A DNA stretch of 64,000 nucleotides from Aurelia coerulea (GCA_039566865.1 CM076945.1:8111501-8175500), one strand, 5' to 3'. Positions 1 to 11,300 are shown, numbered from the stretch's first letter. Program-made: numbers and translations. The notes: a model not told the origin generated them from the letters alone.

Positions 1-375
1 TACTGCAATTTGAATAAACACAGGGCTGTCGTTCTGTTTCCAAGCCAATGAAGCTAAAATTCGTTGTCCTTCGGTTCGGTAGCCAATTCTGGTATGCTGC
101 TTACAGCTTGCAGAACATCTTCATTTGACATCTTCACATGCATGCTTCCTGGACAGATGTGCTCAGATTGTGAATATGACTAGGCCGTCACGTGGTCCAT
201 ATCCCTTGATTTTCCCGCTACCGCGCAGTGCATTATGTTATGCCGAAATGCATCGTGTAATGACGATTGTCATGCGAAATTAAACACCACACAGGGGGTA
301 ATGTCATATGAAATGAAACAAGGAACACACTATGAAAGAATTGCAAATGTCATGATAAAAGACCACGGACACGGA
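1..375. other. No recognised feature
   Basis: No gene or repeat end is recognised. The short open frames here show no family resemblance. A 13-bp string, CAAATGTCATGAT, at 344-356 recurs at 703-715, on the other side of the inverted-repeat element that follows. Confidence 0.5.
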
Positions 376-382
376 GTATCAA

Positions 383-701
383 AACACCCCCGTCTAAGTG
401 CCCCAGTGAGAGGTCAGATGTTCACCGGGATCCTAGTGACTGAAAAATATCTTCAAATTTTCACCGGGGAGTCCCAATTATGAGACGAGGATGGCATAAT
501 TATTGGTGGGGTACTGGTTTTACGCGGAAATATGTCCTCAAAATTTTCCCTGGGGTTTGCCAATTTGCAGCCGAGGTTTTACTTGTGAGGCATTTTGTAC
601 CGGACAGATTCACGTCTTGTCGGGGGACCGATTTTGCTCCAATTTTGTCACCGAGGAAATCACCGGGGTAGAATGTACCGGGGCACTTAGGCGGGGGTGT
701 A
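383..701. mobile_element. MITE with ACACCCCCG..TAAGTGCCCC inverted ends
   Basis: The left end (383-404) and right end (about 680-701) are inverted copies: ACACCCCCGTCTAAGTGCCC against GGGCACTTAGGCGGGGGTGT. A 7-bp direct repeat, GTATCAA, lies at 376-382 and 699-705 and may be the target duplication. The inside carries scattered short CACCGGGG motifs and no convincing coding potential. This is a non-autonomous DNA transposon of unassigned superfamily. Confidence 0.65.
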
Positions 702-1690
702 TCAAATGTCATGATTTGAAAACCACCATAAGAAAATACATAATGTCATCCGAATGTGAAAGGATCACCAGAAGAAGGCTTAATTGTCAAATAAAATCAT
801 CAATCTCCATGCAAAAAGTATTATTGCAACAAAGGCACAACCGATGTTCCATATTTGCGAGCCTCTGGTTTGTAAGTGTTCATCAGATTTACATGAATAT
901 TCAGTTAACCCTATTAGTTCTGGTATGGTGGGCCCCTACCAGACTTTGCTGCACTGCACTAAAACGACAAGAGATATGACCACCAATCTTTGTGACTTTT
1001 AGTCATATTTAGTTGGCAACTAAATTTTAATATTTCATTGTTCTAACTCTGATCATGTTACCATAGTAATGCCATATTTGGAAAGTAGTCAACAAAAAGC
1101 TCAAAAACGGCCGTAGTCTTTGTATCGTTTGTCCGATTGATCTCAAACATGCATCATTCGATTGCTTTTGATGAATGCTTTCATTTGATATATATATATA
1201 AATATTTCACATTTGCTGATATCAGCAAAATTCACAATCTATGACGTCATTCACATTTATGACGTCATTGATCTAATAGAGAAGTGTCAAATTTAAAGAT
1301 TTTGGTCAATTCATCTTATTAATTTGATTCATTTGAGTCTTATAAGATAAAAAGGCAAGACTTGCAAAAAACTGCGAAGAAGAAAAACTCATGAAACAAA
1401 AACTAATGTAAAGCTTTCTTTGTGAGCTGTCAAAGCAATTGCGGCCTCTCCTATGGTTCTCCTATGAGGCCCAACGAACCACTCTGCTGTCCTCTTGGAT
1501 GATCCATTTTCTTCTCTGCATCCATTGTAACTTGACTTTTCACTCGCTATGCAAAGAGTAATCTAAAAACAAGACCCTAGCCTAACTTTGCAGGCTTTCA
1601 GATAGTCTGAAAGTCCTTTTACAGTGCAATATGGAACAGGCACAGCGTGCAAGGCCTCTTAGATAGCAGTGGGTCTTTAACTGGTAAATG
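702..1690. other. AT-rich stretch without recognised gene
   Basis: No coding family or clear transposon end is seen. Two TGACGTCA palindromes (CREB/ATF core) stand 10 bp apart at 1242-1249 and 1260-1267, with a short TA run at about 1191-1201. No adjacent transcription start can be argued, so no regulatory role is assigned. Confidence 0.4.
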
Positions 1691-1785
1691 TAAAAGCTCT
1701 ATTTCAGCCACCTCTATTAAGCCCCCTCTCCAATAAACCCCTCCCTTCTCAGCCAACATTTTAGATTAAGCCTCATTTTTATTCA
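1691..1785. repeat. Fragment of the TACCGTAAAAGCTCT-type MITE
   Basis: GTAAAAGCTCTATTTC followed by CTCTATTAAGCCCCCTC matches the left end of the complete element at 2979-3587 and the degenerate copy at 58416-58530. No right end is visible, so it is a truncated copy. Confidence 0.5.
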
Positions 1786-2560
1786 TTTCATTTCATTTTT
1801 ATTTATTTAGGCACGGTAGCCCCGTCAATCCATATGAACTGCTTTTCAGGGGGCCGTGGCAGAACATTTACTAATTTAAAAGATCACTATATAATAGTTA
1901 ACAAAAAAAAATAAAAGAATTATCGTTAAGGCTAGTTTTTGATTCTTCTCTTAAAAGTGGCAAGCGAGGGTGCCTGTTTAGCATCAGGTTCAAGTTGATT
2001 CCAAAGCTTAGGTCCACGAAAAGATATAGCCCTCTGTCATATTCCCCTAATTCATCTTATAGAACGTGAGAGGAACAGCTAAATAAAAACACGCCTTCTC
2101 GCTTACGCATCACAACCATAACAAAACAACATTAAGAATATAACAAAAGGTCTTGGCTGCACAGGCAGTCCATATCCAGTTCATACAGTCTATCACGTGA
2201 CTATGATTCTATATACACTTTATTACACCCTCTGCCCATTGTTAGTTTTTCGTAATGGTAACGAGAGATCAGTATCGGTGTTTCTCAGTTTTCTGACATT
2301 TCGAGTAGAATTTTTTTCGAACAATTCTGAAGGTACTCCGGGGCCAGACCATTAAGCGATTTGTACATTGTGGTAGCTGTTTCGCTTCTAATAATGTCAT
2401 TTACAATAGGCCAATTTAAACTGCGAATTAATGCCATAGCATTAATGCCATAGCCCACATCTAAAGTACAACCGAAAACAATACATAATTTCCAATCACT
2501 ACAATCATCACCAAGCAAAGATGTCCAATTATTGCAATCGTCATATTAAAAACAATAAAG
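1786..2560 (-). mobile_element. Non-LTR retrotransposon (CR1/L2-like) 3' remnant
   Basis: Read on the minus strand, 2285-2518 translates to a reverse-transcriptase C-terminal tail containing TMYKSLNGLAPEYL, the usual KALNGLAPEYL-type motif of CR1/L2/Rex-like LINEs. About 300 bp on, near 1955-2060, it continues with RAISFRGPKLWNQL and APSLATFKRR, the normal last segment of the same ORF. The 3' end on this strand is an (ATTTC)-rich tail near 1778-1800. Stops and frameshifts break the reading frame, so it is dead. Two related 3' ends lie at 31540-31815 and 43950-44210. Confidence 0.7.
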
Positions 2561-2751
2561 ACAATAGCTGGTATCCTTTTGTCTATTGTGTATGATTTTT
2601 TCATATTCCTTAAAGGTGCTGGTTCTTTTCTTGCTTTGGAGGGGTATTTATTATATCACCAGCATATATGAAGGGGAGTGGGATTGTATGGGTTCTTTGA
2701 TTCATATTAAGTTTTACAATAAATCTTGCATTCTACTAGATACCTTCCTAA

Positions 2752-2830
2752 TTACTATACAATACAACACTAAAGGGACGATGCCAAGGGGAGTGAAAGA
2801 CAATGACTACCCCAGGAGGTTTTCTCGCAG
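2752..2830 (-). repeat. Fragment of a 3'-end repeat family (SINE or LINE tail)
   Basis: The segment resembles the reverse complement of the end of the repeat at 24556-24790 (shared blocks around GTCGTATAGTAAT and CCATGGGG..GTCAT). The better minus-strand copy is at 36095-36330. It is short and diverged. Confidence 0.45.
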
Positions 2831-2885
2831 CTCGCTGTGAGATTCTTCCCTCATTCCACTAAGTAATGAATCCTCAACTCTGGCA

Positions 2886-2980
2886 ATAGTCCTTGAGAAA
2901 ATCTTCTCGTATTTCTTGTACTGGATGATTTAAGAGTCATGTCAGCATACCTTGCCACTTCATGTATCTTCTTCTAGCTA
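2886..2980 (-). pseudogene. Decayed copy of the GPCR C-terminal end
   Basis: This stretch aligns by eye with the last part of the GPCR gene at about 4315-4415: the blocks AATA.TCCTT.AGAAAA, TTTCTTG..CTGGA and CCTTGCCACTTC occur in the same order at comparable spacing. It is the most diverged of three such remnants downstream of the gene and has no open frame. Confidence 0.5.
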
Positions 2981-3587
2981 CCGTAAAAGCTCTTTTAAGT
3001 CCCCTTCCCTATTAAGCCCCCCTCCCTATTAAGCCCCCCATTTATATCAAGTTCTAGAGGTTGCCAAATGTTTTCTATTGATTGAGCTGAATAAGTTTTC
3101 ATGTTAATTTTCATATGGTTTGAGGTAAAACTGTGTTGAATTTGTGTATTTGACCATAGACACAAGACTATAATTTGACTTTTGAAATTGTACTTATGTT
3201 GAATCCGCAAAATATGAGGTAAAAGAACTGAAAAGCTATCATATACCGGGTGTCCCAAAACGATGTATTATTGTTTCATTGCTTATATGTCCATAAGCAA
3301 TGAACCGATTTTCAAAAACTGGCAAAACCACAAGCAATATCTTAAAATACAATTTAGCCTTTAGGCAATCAAATAAAACAAAGTGTTTGAAAATCGGTTC
3401 AGTGGTTATTGACATGTAAGCAATCAAACAATAATACATCATTTTCGGACACCCGGTATATCGTTGTCATTTTATTTTGCGAAAAAGCACCCCCTCTCTA
3501 ATAAGTCCCCCGTCTCTTTCAAGCTCCCCCTCTGGAGTGTCCGAAATTAAATAGAATCCCCATCGGCTTAATAGAGCTTTTACGGTA
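2979..3587. mobile_element. TACCGTAAAAGCTCT MITE, interrupted by a second element
   Basis: The ends TACCGTAAAAGCTCT (2979) and AGAGCTTTTACGGTA (to 3587) are exact inverted copies. Next to them are GC-rich runs built on CTATTAAGCCCCC. The body is split by the foldback at 3242-3460, leaving about 390 bp of original element. Related fragments are at 1691-1785 and 58416-58530. Confidence 0.75.
3242..3460. mobile_element. Foldback MITE, TATACCGGGTGTCC ends
   Basis: TATACCGGGTGTCC at 3242-3255 is matched by its reverse complement at 3447-3460. The arms continue as long inverted copies (ATGTATTATTGTTTCATTGC near 3261 against the segment near 3420-3440), so most of the element folds on itself. The TA at each edge fits TA target duplication as in Tc1/mariner-type elements (inference). 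It belongs to a TACCGGGTG/TACAGGGTG superfamily seen at about ten places here. Confidence 0.75.
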
Positions 3588-3675
3588 ATTCCTTCGTGAT
3601 TTGACGCCGGTCTCTCTACAAGCTACTTGGTGTCCTAATAAATTATTCCCGTTTGAAAAATCGCCAAAATTCTAT

Positions 3676-3775
3676 GGTCAAACGTATCACAGAATTATCT
3701 CCTTATTTCTTTGACTTCACGATGCATGATTCTTAATTATCATTCTTCGGTACTCTTCTTGCTACTTCTCTGTGT
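3676..3775 (-). pseudogene. Second decayed copy of the GPCR 3' end
   Basis: The blocks TTTCTTTGACT.CACGATGCAT and CTCTTCTTGCT.CTTCT.TGTG match 4155-4260 in order. That segment is itself a partial copy of the end of the GPCR gene. There is no open frame. Confidence 0.5.
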
Positions 3776-4080
3776 GAATGTTCCACTAGAGATGGGTAGC
3801 TTTTTGAATTGTGACAGAAACTTTTCTAGGATTTTTATTTTCATCGTTGGATTTTCTTCGTCTTAGTCCTGAAAATCGGTTTGTGGCAACTGTATCTTCC
3901 ATCAATGTACCTTTAAAGTGAAATTTAATTTCTGGTAAGTTCAACAGGTTTTGCTCCTAAAATGCTTTAGAATGGGTACGAAAATGGAGCGAAAATCCTC
4001 AAATATAGGTCTTCCCCTAAAAAGTTGGGCTGCACGTCCCAGTCATCCCAATACCCGAGTCCCCCCCCCCCGGATCTACG

Positions 4081-4265
4081 TGTTACTAGTGAGACACCAA
4101 TACTAAGAAAAAAGTGCATCTTTCTGTCAATATTCTTTCAGAAAAAGTCTCTCCACATTTCTTTGACTGGACGATGCATGATTAATAATCATGCGGGCTT
4201 AATAATCATTCTTCACTATTCATTGCGCCCCTCTTCTTGCTTCTTCTGTGTGATTTGTTACATAT
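4081..4265 (-). pseudogene. Third, closest copy of the GPCR 3' end
   Basis: TACGTGTTACTAGTGAGACA occurs at about 4077 and again at about 4265. The sequence after each copy (CATCTTTCTGTCAATATTC, then CAGAAAAAGT) is closely similar, so 4081-4265 is a tandem duplicate of the GPCR tail and 3' flank. The coding frame is lost. Confidence 0.6.
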
Positions 4266-4316
4266 CTACGTGTTACTAGTGAGACAACAATACTAACAGC
4301 TAAGTACATCTTTCTG

Positions 4317-5261
4317 TCAATATTCCTTCAGAAAAAGTTTTCCCGCGTTTCTTGGGCTGGACAATTTGTGCGTCTCAGTACCATACTTAGCCACTTCCTG
4401 CTTCTTCTGGTTTCGTATGCGTCGCTCTCTGTACCCTTTGAAAAAATACACCGCTGGATTAATAGCTGAATTGACGAGTAGGAATAACTGGCTAGGGAAT
4501 GAAACATGGTTGCCTGAAACTGCCAACATGTTGATAGAGAACGGGTACATACACAGAATGTAAGACATTACAACCAACATCGAAGTGACCATAAAATTCC
4601 GTTCTTTCTTGCACCTACTGGCGAAGATTAGAGTCTTTATAGGGCACTGCGTTTGTCCATTCTCTGGTTTGCCATTTTGTAGTTGGCATTCGCATAGTGC
4701 AGCATTTTGGCGGAGAACAAGCTTGAACATTCTTACGTACAGGGCAGCGAAGATCAGTCCCATTATAATCAAGACAACTGCTGTTGCTTTTAGACAGTAC
4801 GTCTTAATGCTCCTCTGGAACACCATCATTGCCAGGTATCCGCCTGCCATCAGTATACACAGACCCCAGACTGCAGCAATCAAAGAATGGGTGAACCTAC
4901 CTTGCATCCTGATTTTATGTTGAAATGGGTAGCGCACTGCCCTGTAACGATCAATCGTGATCGCTAGAATATGTAGAAATGACATATCCCCTGAGGTTAG
5001 AATCACAATGTGTAGGTGATCTGTTGTTAGTGGTCCTTTGTCCGAGATTGTAATGTGATTCAGGACTAAAACCATATACCCAAGTGTGCTGATTGCCACG
5101 ATCGTGTCAGCAATGGAGAGACTCAGCAGAAATTTATCAAATGGTTTCCACTTCTTTCGTTCTCGTAGGATTAATATCATTTCTGTGATATTGAGGACAA
5201 ATGCAATCACAGCAACGACAAGGAAAATTAGCTCCTGTTCGTGGCTGTTTTTCTCCTCCAT
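4317..5261 (-). CDS. Class A (rhodopsin-like) GPCR, single exon
   Basis: An uninterrupted 314-residue frame with the class A seven-helix plan. TM1 is about residues 11-32; TM2 about 43-67 with LSLSIAD; TM3 about 82-105 ending in DRY (104-106) followed by RAVRYP; TM4 about 126-147; TM5 about 160-182; TM6 about 223-246 with CMYP in place of CWxP; TM7 about 256-274 with NPAVY (268-272); then a basic tail. Odd points: there is no cysteine at the top of TM3, so the usual disulphide to extracellular loop 2 (Cys156 is available) cannot form, and the TM6 toggle tryptophan is a methionine. The N-terminus before TM1 is only about 10 residues. Ligand and G-protein partner cannot be predicted. Intronless lineage-specific receptors of this sort are common in cnidarians. 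The start is the only methionine ahead of TM1. Confidence 0.85.
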   Translation of the reverse strand: MEEKNSHEQELIFLVVAVIAFVLNITEMILILRERKKWKPFDKFLLSLSIADTIVAISTLGYMVLVLNHITISDKGPLTTDHLHIVILTSGDMSFLHILAITIDRYRAVRYPFQHKIRMQGRFTHSLIAAVWGLCILMAGGYLAMMVFQRSIKTYCLKATAVVLIIMGLIFAALYVRMFKLVLRQNAALCECQLQNGKPENGQTQCPIKTLIFASRCKKERNFMVTSMLVVMSYILCMYPFSINMLAVSGNHVSFPSQLFLLVNSAINPAVYFFKGYRERRIRNQKKQEVAKYGTETHKLSSPRNAGKLFLKEY

Positions 5262-5278
5262 TATCGCTTTGAATTTTG

Positions 5279-5416
5279 GAGGCCTCTTACTTCGCTTGTT
5301 TGTTTGAAGACCCCCAACTTCGTTTGAAAATGTGAAGAACCTTACTGTCGCATGGAACTTTGAAGGCTTCTAACTTCGATTGAGACTCTAAGGCCCCTAA
5401 TTTCCCTTTAAAGTTT
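5279..5416. repeat. Five-copy 27/28-bp minisatellite just upstream of the GPCR
   Basis: Five degenerate units begin at 5279, 5306, 5334, 5362 and 5389, each resembling GAAGRCCYCYAACTTCGNTT, with a strict 27-28 bp period. The array starts about 18 bp upstream of the GPCR start codon, so it would lie in its 5' leader or proximal promoter. Confidence 0.75.
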
Positions 5417-6728
5417 GATGCTACCCTTCTGAGCTCAACAGATATTTATCAGTTCGCTTCTTGCGTGATTCCCATGAGTTTCCACAGTATTCTTTGACGG
5501 AGCTGTGTGTTGTGAACTACGCTCGTTATTTGTTATATTGAATGGTCATTCGCCAGCATTCTGAACCATCAACTCAGGCTATTGAATGGAAAAAATAATA
5601 CATTGCTGGAGAATTAGACGATTTATTAACACAGCCTGGACTAGGTTGTCCTTAGCGTCGCTGCTCTTTGGTTTAAAAGCTAGAAAAGCCCATTTGTTTC
5701 TTGCAATTCGATTGTCTCTCTGAGCGGTATATCTCTCTCGCTTTTGAAATCAGAGCAACTGTACATTCATTAATAATATATTCTAGGAGAGGTAGTCAAT
5801 TTTTCATACAGCTGAACCCTTTTTGTCACTTCTTGTTTGGTTTGAATGTAGACAAGCAGTGTTTAATCTTCTTCTCCAGTTGTCAAACTTTCTGCATCCC
5901 ACACACAAGCGTTTTGAAGCAATATCTCGTTTACCTTTATGTAATTTAGACCAGGACAATAAGTCGAGGCTTCCAATAAAGCACATTCACGACTGTCGTT
6001 GGTGTCATTCTGAAATGCCACTGCTTAGGTGTTAGGAATTCAGGTGCAACAATTCTTTAGTTTTCACTGAGTTTGTTGAAACAAAACCTCACAGACTTTG
6101 CCGTTATTTAGACAAGGATATGTGATAGGTGATAAGTGAAACGATATGTGATCGAAGTCACTTATAGTAATGCTACGAGTGCCTTGATTGTCCTGTTATC
6201 TTGTTCAAATTGCAGAGAAGTTACTTTGTTCCCTGCACGTAAACTGTCCCATTTTCTGATACATCATCACAGGATGTTCAGATCAAAAGCAGTGTAGACT
6301 CTGCTGTGAAATCTGCACAAAACAACTGATTCAGGCTACCAATAAAGCACATACACGATTGTAGTTACTATCGCTTGTTATTTTGTTGAAATCGTAGGAA
6401 AGCTTACTTTGAATTTGTCCCAATGGCTTTAAAATCCGCTTTGCTTTCGAAAATCAAATATGCCAGAAGAATTTGCTGCTTTTAAATGGTATGTCAAATC
6501 TTCGATCCGTTTTTCTGCGCTTGTTGATCAGTGTGTGCTAACAAGTAAATCAGTGACTGACTTCGTCAACTTATATAGAAAATCAGGCAGATGTTTTGCT
6601 GTTGAATAATGACTAAGCAAAGATGTTTAAACCATGTGACTTTAGTAGAAATTAATAATCTTCTTGCCTGTATGACTGTGACGTAATTTTCTTGCAAAGC
6701 ATTAGACTCACGAAATAATCCCAGTTAT

Positions 6729-6773
6729 CGCAACAACAACAACAACAACAATAATAATGACAACAACAACATT
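6729..6773. repeat. CAA/AAT trinucleotide repeat
   Basis: A run of CAA triplets broken by AAT and GAC units. It is an ordinary microsatellite. Confidence 0.85.
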
Positions 6774-7186
6774 CAAACAGGGACTTTATATGAAAATGGG
6801 GACAATACGAAACAAAGAGGGCATTGATTGTTCTATTCATATTGAAACGAGGTTAATTCGTAGTAATGGCAATCTTCGTCAGTTATTGCCACGATGAAGC
6901 TCAGGGAAGCTAGGTGGCCTTCAAAATTAGGAAATTCTGGTTGAAAGTGAAAGGTTTGTTGATTCCTGGATTGAGGAACCATTCATCTGGATGCTTGTGG
7001 CTTTTGGTCATTGCTAACGTCACTGTAAACGTGAATTTTGAGGCCTTTTTATCATCTGAGGCTTGGGTCGACAAGTTAGGGCCATGCGCGATTGCCTGGA
7101 GCACTCGGCTTTTTGTACAGTGTTGCTATGGTTTCCATATCAGGCATGAATTTGAGGGAAACAATTTCGTCCCAATTTTCAATATG

Positions 7187-7256
7187 AAAGTCCATGAGTC
7201 GTAGTTATAGCGCCCATCAGTCTATCAATAGCAATAACTACAAGGTTGTAATCAGT
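7187..7256. repeat. Solo end of the 580-bp TAGCCT..GTCTA element
   Basis: About 70 bp matching the right end of the element at 12825-13404: GTCCATGAGTCGTAGTTATA, then CATCAGTCTATCAATAGCAA, ending in TAATCAGTCTA. Only this end is present. A similar but more diverged end is at 14166-14222. Confidence 0.65.
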
Positions 7257-8100
7257 CTAGCAATGCTTTATTTTGCTTGGCGGAAAATTCCGCTTGCAAA
7301 ACATTTCCGTCCTTCAAAAAACACTTCTGCTTAAAAGTTAAATTGGTTTTACCCTTGAGCGTTTTCGCTTTTGCAAGCCAACCAGATGTGGCTTCGAGAA
7401 TGTTACGTGCGGAATTTGCACCTGATAGAAATTACGCTCAGTGGCTTAGCATTCGAACACTCTGATCTCTACATTCAAGAATTGAGCAACGAAAATTTGA
7501 CCAAATAGATAGCATTTTTCAAAGTGCTCGACGCTATTGAATTACAGAGAATTTGTTGAGGCAAAGGTTGTTAAAAATACTTTTGAAACAACACTGTGAG
7601 TAGCTGCTTCTAAAATATCTACATGCCCTGTACTGTGTCGCAGATATCATATGGTCAACAAGGTATGTACTTAAATCAGCTCAAAGTACCTACTATTAAA
7701 ATTGAAAACAAGACCAAGCAATTTCACCTCATGATCAATTAGGATTATTAAAGAAATATTATCGGACACCAGCTGTCTTTACCGTTAACGTCAATATGTT
7801 TTGCAAAAATGTGTTCCCATATGTTAGCAGATCCCTTTTATTGAATTCTTCTGCTAATACTTGCACAGTTTGCGATGTTCCTTCAACAGCTAAAAACACC
7901 GATATTGACTCAGAGTTCTTAATTTGTCTGTATTTCCTAATGCTCTTGGTGGATTTTAATTGCACAAGACAGCACATGACTTGCATTTGGTCGAGATAAC
8001 GGAAAAATCTCTTACGCGAGCTCTCATCGCTGGACCGAACCAAACCTGTATACTTTTTCCTGGGGCACTCGGCAGTTAGATTTTCAGATAATTTTACATT

Positions 8101-8192
8101 GGATATAGACTTCGTGCTATGTAAATTCCTTAACAAAAATTGAGAAGGATATAGAGTTCGTGCTATGTAAATTCCTTAACAAAAATTGAGAA
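8101..8192. repeat. 46-bp tandem duplication
   Basis: The 46-bp unit at 8101-8146 (starting GGATATAGACTTCGTGC) is repeated at 8147-8192 with one difference (GAC to GAG). It is a recent local duplication about 130 bp before the first recognised HAAO exon. Confidence 0.85.
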
Positions 8193-8324
8193 GGAATACT
8201 TGCTATGAATTTTTCTCTAATATATGCCCAGCTTGCGCCTTTTCGGAAAGGATAGAAATTGGGAAATTCCCAAAAATGCCTCATTGTGATATTTTCTTAA
8301 CTGAAAGGCTTCTTTGTTTTGCAG

Positions 8325-11300
8325 GTACATGGCATCAGAGCAATATAAAACTGGAAAGCCAGTACCAGGTATAATGTTTGTTGCGCACTACCTCTTCCAA
8401 GATACATTTTATTCCAGCCAGTGAGTGGCCAAATTTTTCTGAAAGGAAGTACATTGAAAACTATTGATTTCATATACATGCAGTCGGTTTGCAGCGTCAT
8501 TGCGGAGAGACAAGCGTATAAACCGGATGACCCCAAAGAATGTTTAGAGCTAGATCTTAAATAACTCTCTGAAATCAAAAGTTATCGGCACATACACATA
8601 CCGATCAGTCCGAGAAATTTTCAGGAACCCCAAAAATATCAGTTTAGCTTCATTACAACCCAAAAATATCAGCTCATTTTACACCTTGACATCTGTAAAC
8701 GAACATAAAAGATCCTGAAACAATGCAAATTGGGGCCAGGATTACCTCTAAAGAACCCAGAAATATCATTTTCACAATATTTGATGCCCAAAAATATCAA
8801 AAACATAATTTCAATTTATTTGGACCCAAAAATATCACTTTCGGCAATATTCTGACCCAAAAATATCGGACTTACCTCCCCGTATGTGCATGCGCTGAGT
8901 GCCCCCCCCCCCCTGGGAAGTTAAACTGCTTTGTACCACCATTTAGTTGAAAGGCTTGGATATCTTTTGAGATGCTGAATGGTTAGTGTAAGAATTCCAT
9001 AATCGATTTTGAATTCAATACAATTGTCAGTTTCAGAAAGAAAATGTAAGGTTACGGTAAACGTCTGTAGGCCAAAAATGTCGATTTTTGGATTTCTTCA
9101 GATCTCAACAGCCCAACTTTGAGAAACACAAAGATACCATCTTTGGAAGTAACAGAAATGTTGAAAAGGGAGAAAACATGATTAAAAGAAAGAAACTACA
9201 ATCTTTCACATAAAGTTTTTCAATGTGGTCCAAATGTTGATCCTCACTTTTTGACTTATTAAGCCGCTCGCGTGCTTGAAAACAAACATGAAACCACACT
9301 TTGTGTATCAATTCCTTTGTCTAAATGGGTAAATTGGTTAAGCCTAAATGACTTGACCCGAATTAGCTTGTAGCTTCTTTGGTTTCGATGTTTGCAAATG
9401 AAATGGCATCCTTTAAAAATTTCTTTTACAAGGACCGAAAAATCCACTAGGTACAGGTACGAAAAAGCTATTTTGTACCCTTGGATTCATTCGATTGGCT
9501 CAGAAATTTGCACACGGCCAGAACGGACTTCAAGCACGCAAAGGTGTCTCAAAATTTGTTTATGTCCTCTAGTCCGTCCTTTATAGCCAAATACAACCGT
9601 GGGAGGGCAGAAAAGTATTTTGCCACTTTTTGTCAGCGTATAGTTTTAATGGGAGGCGGAGTTTGAAGAATCCCAGAACAGTTTGGAAGCTTGTGATCTG
9701 CACTTCCTGCAGGTATAAGTCAGATTTTCGAACGTCAAATGCAAGGGTACAAAATAGCTTTTGAAGGGGGTACACTCTTTTAAGCAATGAATTTGCCTGG
9801 AAAATATCATTTTACAATATTTGGCAATTATTTTAATACAGTTAGAATCCCCACATTCTCGTGCATCGAATTATGTATAGTTTGACTAGATTCCGTTACT
9901 AGTTTGGCTTTTAAGGAGAGAAAACCAAGTCTCGTGTTACAAACGTTTACCGTAACCTTACATTTAGTGGCAAGTAAATCATAGACCAGATTCGAACGTG
10001 GAATTCTCGTTCTATTTCCCTAATTTCTGGGTCTAAAAGGTGAGTGATTTACCAAACGAAATTTTCACATCTGACTTAGCTTTTGACTGGAAAATTAACA
10101 TTATCACCGCTTATTTTTTTTTCCACAGCCTGCGAAATGTATCGACCGCTAAAAAAAAATTTTTTTTTAGTTCCTGCAGCCTGTGAAATGTGAAATGCGA
10201 AATGTCTAAAAAAAAATTTTGACCCACCCAGTATAACAATGGGTAGTTAGACACTGCTGGTTTGCTTCTATGGAGGAGCACTGCAACTAATATGTACCTG
10301 CGGAGGAATAATCTCTATAGTTCTGCGGAGGAGATAACGAAGCGCTAGCTCCTCCGCAGTAGTAAATACTGTTTTCCTCCGTAAAAGAACAAAGCTGTGG
10401 GAATGAAGCACAACTACGGCGTCTAACTACCCATCGTATAATGATCAAATGAGAGTTTTATGTTGTTTACCTTTTTTGTCAAGGCACTATCACAGAAAAT
10501 CCTCCATTGAAGCTTGACACAATTACGGAAGTTCATCAGCCTTTCAATCTACATGATGTAAGTACGATTAGGCTTGTGGGTATCCTGACCCTTCATCTGA
10601 TAGGGACGTGCCGTTTTGCCCGAAAATTGATGCCAACGTTTTGGGTTATAGTTCCGTAAATGTATTCAAAAACTTGGCTGTAATTCTGCAAATTATTAAA
10701 TATTTCGTGCAATTCTTATACTCCTGCAAAATTTTCTCCAGTTTATGTACCATAATTCTGCAATATGTCTGAAAATTGATATTCATAATTCCACAACTTT
10801 TTGAAAAAAATGCCCAAGAAATGGCACGTGGGGACGCATACTCCTGCAAAATGTTCTTCAGAACATGACTATAATTCCGCACAATGTCTGAAAATTATAT
10901 CCATAATTCCATAACTTTTTAAAAAGAATGCCCAATAAAATTGCACGTCCCCATACTGCGAACATATAAGGATGCCCTCTAGGCCTCTAGCATATTGTTG
11001 CCTTTTTGGGCATAATACAAGGTTGTCTTGATATTTTACTGATGAAGGACGACGAAGGGTACGGCCCGATACGTTTAGTTGTTACTTTCTATGGCATTAA
11101 AAGTATTTTTAGATTGAGATTATCATTTGTTTTTGTCTTAATATTTGGCCATCCCAGAACTAAGTCTGTCTCAGTGGTCAGGTCAGATATGAAATAACGC
11201 AAAATTACCCATGCAAAACTAGTTGATCTTTTTATTCGCGGAAATTTTCGCTGGAAATCTGATAGGAGACAGACTTTAGTTTCTTAGAAATGAATTCTTT

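Larger units (their letters stand above)
5421..8324. other. Gene-poor stretch upstream of the recognised HAAO exons
   Basis: I searched the plus strand for the N-terminal HAAO exons (the GGPN..KD.H.EEGEE cupin motif and the WF.C.DLGTQL segment) and found none. Two similar ~35-bp segments (CCAATAAAGCACAT.CACGA) at about 5971 and 6339 hint at an old duplication. The open frame at 7759-8136 (minus, 125 codons) resembles no family I know. Apart from the simple repeats listed separately, nothing is supported. Confidence 0.4.

Noticed and set aside
7759..8136. 125-codon open frame on the minus strand
   Set aside because: No recognisable domain, no splice context, and one end overlaps the 46-bp tandem duplication. 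Kept only as an unexplained frame.
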